Below, piece by piece: positions 5,818-7,545 of a stretch of DNA of 7,545 bases. The stretch is from assembly GCA_002068815.1 (NCBI GenBank), contig MWAC01000024.1, positions 1 through 7,545 of the forward strand. Direction: 5' to 3'. Position numbers and translations under genes: made by a program. Positions within the stretch are counted from its first letter, which is position 1. The number at the start of each line of letters is the position of its first letter. The stretch comes from Firmicutes bacterium ADurb.Bin467 (GTDB lineage Bacteria; Bacillota; Clostridia; Christensenellales; Aristaeellaceae). Below the pieces are notes generated by a model. That model saw only the letters and a list, made by a program, of their open reading frames with translations. It had not been told where the DNA came from and searched no databases.

Positions 5818-7545
5818 AGCGCATTTCCCCCCTGTATCCGGCGAATCGCATCGCCGAAGTACTTCTCCATGTCCGAATCGCTCATCGAGAGCGAATCCCG
5901 GAAGTAGCCGATCAGCTTCTTCGGGCGGGTCTTCGCGTAGTCGGTGAACTTCTTCATCTCGCTGCGGAATTCCGCCTCGGTCTGGTTCCAGCGCGCGAAC
6001 TGCGCGGGGAGCTCCGGCAAAAGCAGATTGTACCGCTCCTGGATCGTCCGGAGGATCGCGTCCGTAGTCCAGTCGGTCGCCATCTTCCCGCCGATGAATG
6101 TCAGGAACCGGTCTCGGAACGTCGCGTTCTTCATCAAGGCGATGAACAGCGCGTTGTCCGTGCGCTTTCCGACGCCCATGCCGCCGGGGGCCAGCCAGCG
6201 GCCGATCGAGTTCGCGTCGACGTAGAAGCCCCAGTCGAGGTCGTAGACGATCCAGCGCCATTTGCCGTCGTCGTTCGCGTTCCGGTACCGCTTGACGTTC
6301 AGCGTGTCCGCGTTTCCGACGAATATCTCGAGCGCGTGGTAGGCGATGTAGTTGTCGAGGTCGATCACCTCGCCGACCTTGGAAAGCGCGAGGTCGTCCG
6401 GCACGCCGTTTTTCCTGACCCAGGTGAGCATCTGCTGGTAGCTCTCGTCGCTTCCGCGCATGACGGTCACGTTGCCCTTGACGAGGTCGATCCGGTCCTC
6501 GTCGCCCTCCCAGCCCTCGAACTGGCAGATCGACGAAGCGCAGATGCGCTCGCGCATGTTGTAGTGGCCCCAGTAGATGCCGTTTATGTAGACGACGCAC
6601 AATTCCGTCTCCTGGTAGAACACCGAGGTGCCCTTCGCGAGCGCCGTCAGCACCGAGTCGCGCATGCGCGTCTTCGGCCCGTCCTCGGAGGAGCTGCGCA
6701 GGATAAACGACTGGTAGCTCTCGTACGGCCGCCCGGAAAACAGCGCCGCGTCGAAGCGGTCCGTCCCGTACTCGCCGCGCGCGATGACCTTGAAGTTCTT
6801 CTGCGGGAGCTTGCGGCTGTCCGCGCCGTGCAGCTTCAGGCCGCAGTTGTCCGAGAGCACCGCGTCCCCCGCGGAGGTGTAGACCTCGACGTGCCCCTCG
6901 CGCTCCCAGTCCATTTGGTAGTTCGTGTGGATGCCGGTCGGGCCCGTCAGGTTGTCCGGGTCCGCCACGAGCGACACGACGTCGAGCGTGTGCGACACGC
7001 CGAACAGATACGTCTGCGACTCCATGTACGAGGGGAGCATGCCGTCCATGTACGCGCGTGCGCGCACGACGGAGGTGGCGCCGACGGCGATCGGCCCCGT
7101 GTAGGGCGTCGAGGACTCGTCCGGGTCCCCGCAGTCGAGCGTGTAGTAGATGCGCGCGCCCGGCTCGGCCGAGAGCTCGACCATCGCCATATCCCCGTTT
7201 TGAAACAGCCCGCCGGACACCGAGTACGCGGGCTTTGCGCATCGGCCGAGGTAGCCGGTCGGCGCGTTTTCGGCGTTCGGCGTCGCGGCGTCCGCGTAGC
7301 GGAAGCTGCCGTCCGCCATCCGCTGGTAGGAAATTCCGGTGTATTGCTCCGGCACGAACACGCGGTCGGCGACCGCGCCGTCGGGCGTCGAAAGCGTCAG
7401 CGGGTATCCGCCCGCCTGCGCGAGCCGAAACCCCGCGTGCAATATGCCGGACGCGCTCTTCCCCTCGAGCCCCGACAGGAACACCCCGAGAAACTGCCCG
7501 GGCTTGACGACCGTGCCCGCCGGGAACCGCCACTTTCGCGGCTCG
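5814..7545 (-). CDS. CotH-family surface kinase, N-terminus outside window (gene A)
   Basis: The visible 576 residues, counted from the first whole codon at 7544, are the C-terminal part of a paralogue of cotH-like gene B. The window opens inside a lamin-tail domain (about 1-92, beginning EPRKWRFPAGT). Then come a chitobiase C-terminal-like domain (about 118-180, YYTLDCGDPDES and YTGPI) and the CotH kinase domain (about 188-570). Its motifs are GLKLHGADSR (235-244), YINGIYWGHYNMRERI (319-334) and YDLDW (434-438). The likely catalytic positions are kept, so it appears active. No start codon or membrane anchor can be seen; by analogy with gene B more lamin-tail repeats and an N-terminal membrane helix are expected upstream. 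Internal GTG codons such as 7484 are not the start, since the lamin-tail domain is already in progress. It is the first visible gene of the cluster, and its TGA overlaps the VTC start. The physiological substrate is unknown. Confidence 0.9.
   Translation of the reverse strand, partial: EPRKWRFPAGTVVKPGQFLGVFLSGLEGKSASGILHAGFRLAQAGGYPLTLSTPDGAVADRVFVPEQYTGISYQRMADGSFRYADAATPNAENAPTGYLGRCAKPAYSVSGGLFQNGDMAMVELSAEPGARIYYTLDCGDPDESSTPYTGPIAVGATSVVRARAYMDGMLPSYMESQTYLFGVSHTLDVVSLVADPDNLTGPTGIHTNYQMDWEREGHVEVYTSAGDAVLSDNCGLKLHGADSRKLPQKNFKVIARGEYGTDRFDAALFSGRPYESYQSFILRSSSEDGPKTRMRDSVLTALAKGTSVFYQETELCVVYINGIYWGHYNMRERICASSICQFEGWEGDEDRIDLVKGNVTVMRGSDESYQQMLTWVRKNGVPDDLALSKVGEVIDLDNYIAYHALEIFVGNADTLNVKRYRNANDDGKWRWIVYDLDWGFYVDANSIGRWLAPGGMGVGKRTDNALFIALMKNATFRDRFLTFIGGKMATDWTTDAILRTIQERYNLLLPELPAQFARWNQTEAEFRSEMKKFTDYAKTRPKKLIGYFRDSLSMSDSDMEKYFGDAIRRIQGGNAL
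5826..5833 (-). promoter_or_regulatory. G-rich ribosome binding site and slippery-type heptamer at the CotH-VTC overlap
   Basis: The minus strand reads AGGGGGGA here. It serves as a ribosome binding site 9 bases before the TTG start of the VTC gene. The last seven bases, G-GGG-GGA in the frame of the CotH gene, also match the X-XXY-YYZ pattern of a -1 frameshift site, ten bases before the CotH stop codon. A -1 slip would run directly into the VTC frame. The ribosome-binding role is the simpler reading; see findings. Confidence 0.5.

Noticed and set aside
5119..7533. An 804-codon minus-strand open frame covering the VTC gene and extending far upstream
   Set aside because: Only the last 232 codons are a real gene. 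The upstream part is the alternate frame of cotH-like gene A and gives an Arg/Gly-rich sequence without domains. A genuine fusion would need frameshifting, treated separately as a finding.

Overview
The window looks like chromosomal DNA from a GC-rich member of the Firmicutes, probably class Clostridia. This placement is inferred from three things: purine-rich AGGAGG-type ribosome binding sites, a textbook sigma-A promoter, and the gene families present (a Clostridia-like aspartate kinase and a CotH / VTC-domain / DUF4956 cluster). No rRNA or other marker gene is present to confirm it. All five genes lie on the minus strand, so transcription runs from high to low coordinates. The long open frames on the plus strand are antisense shadows typical of GC-rich DNA.

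Reading in the direction of transcription, 7545 to 1300 is one tight gene cluster. It starts with a CotH-family protein that runs in from outside the window (cotH-like gene A, 7545-5814). Next is a small soluble VTC-domain (polyphosphate polymerase-type) protein that overlaps it by four bases from a TTG start (5817-5119). After 42 bases comes a DUF4956 integral membrane protein (5076-4414), and six bases later a second, complete CotH-family protein (cotH-like gene B, 4407-1300). Gene B has a basic N-terminal tail, one membrane segment, three lamin-tail domains, a chitobiase-C-terminal-like domain and a CotH kinase domain. The two CotH proteins are close paralogues, about 70% identical by hand alignment over about 200 residues of the kinase region. 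A plausible model is a surface/envelope module: a cytoplasmic phosphate-polymer enzyme, a multi-pass membrane partner, and two membrane-anchored extracellular kinases of the spore-coat-kinase type. The joint function is inferred from gene order and is not demonstrated.

The stretch 961-1299 has no gene but is rich in signals. In minus-strand order it holds a long imperfect hairpin (1268-1177) that may be a dispersed repeat or structured RNA, an intrinsic terminator for the cluster (1116-1079), and a near-consensus promoter for the next gene (1021-993). An 18-bp palindrome overlaps that promoter's -35 box and spacer.

The last gene, 960 to 1 and continuing out of the window, is aspartate kinase (lysC). 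It is a separate transcription unit with a leader of only about 26 nt, so it has no room for a lysine riboswitch. The promoter palindrome is the obvious candidate control site.
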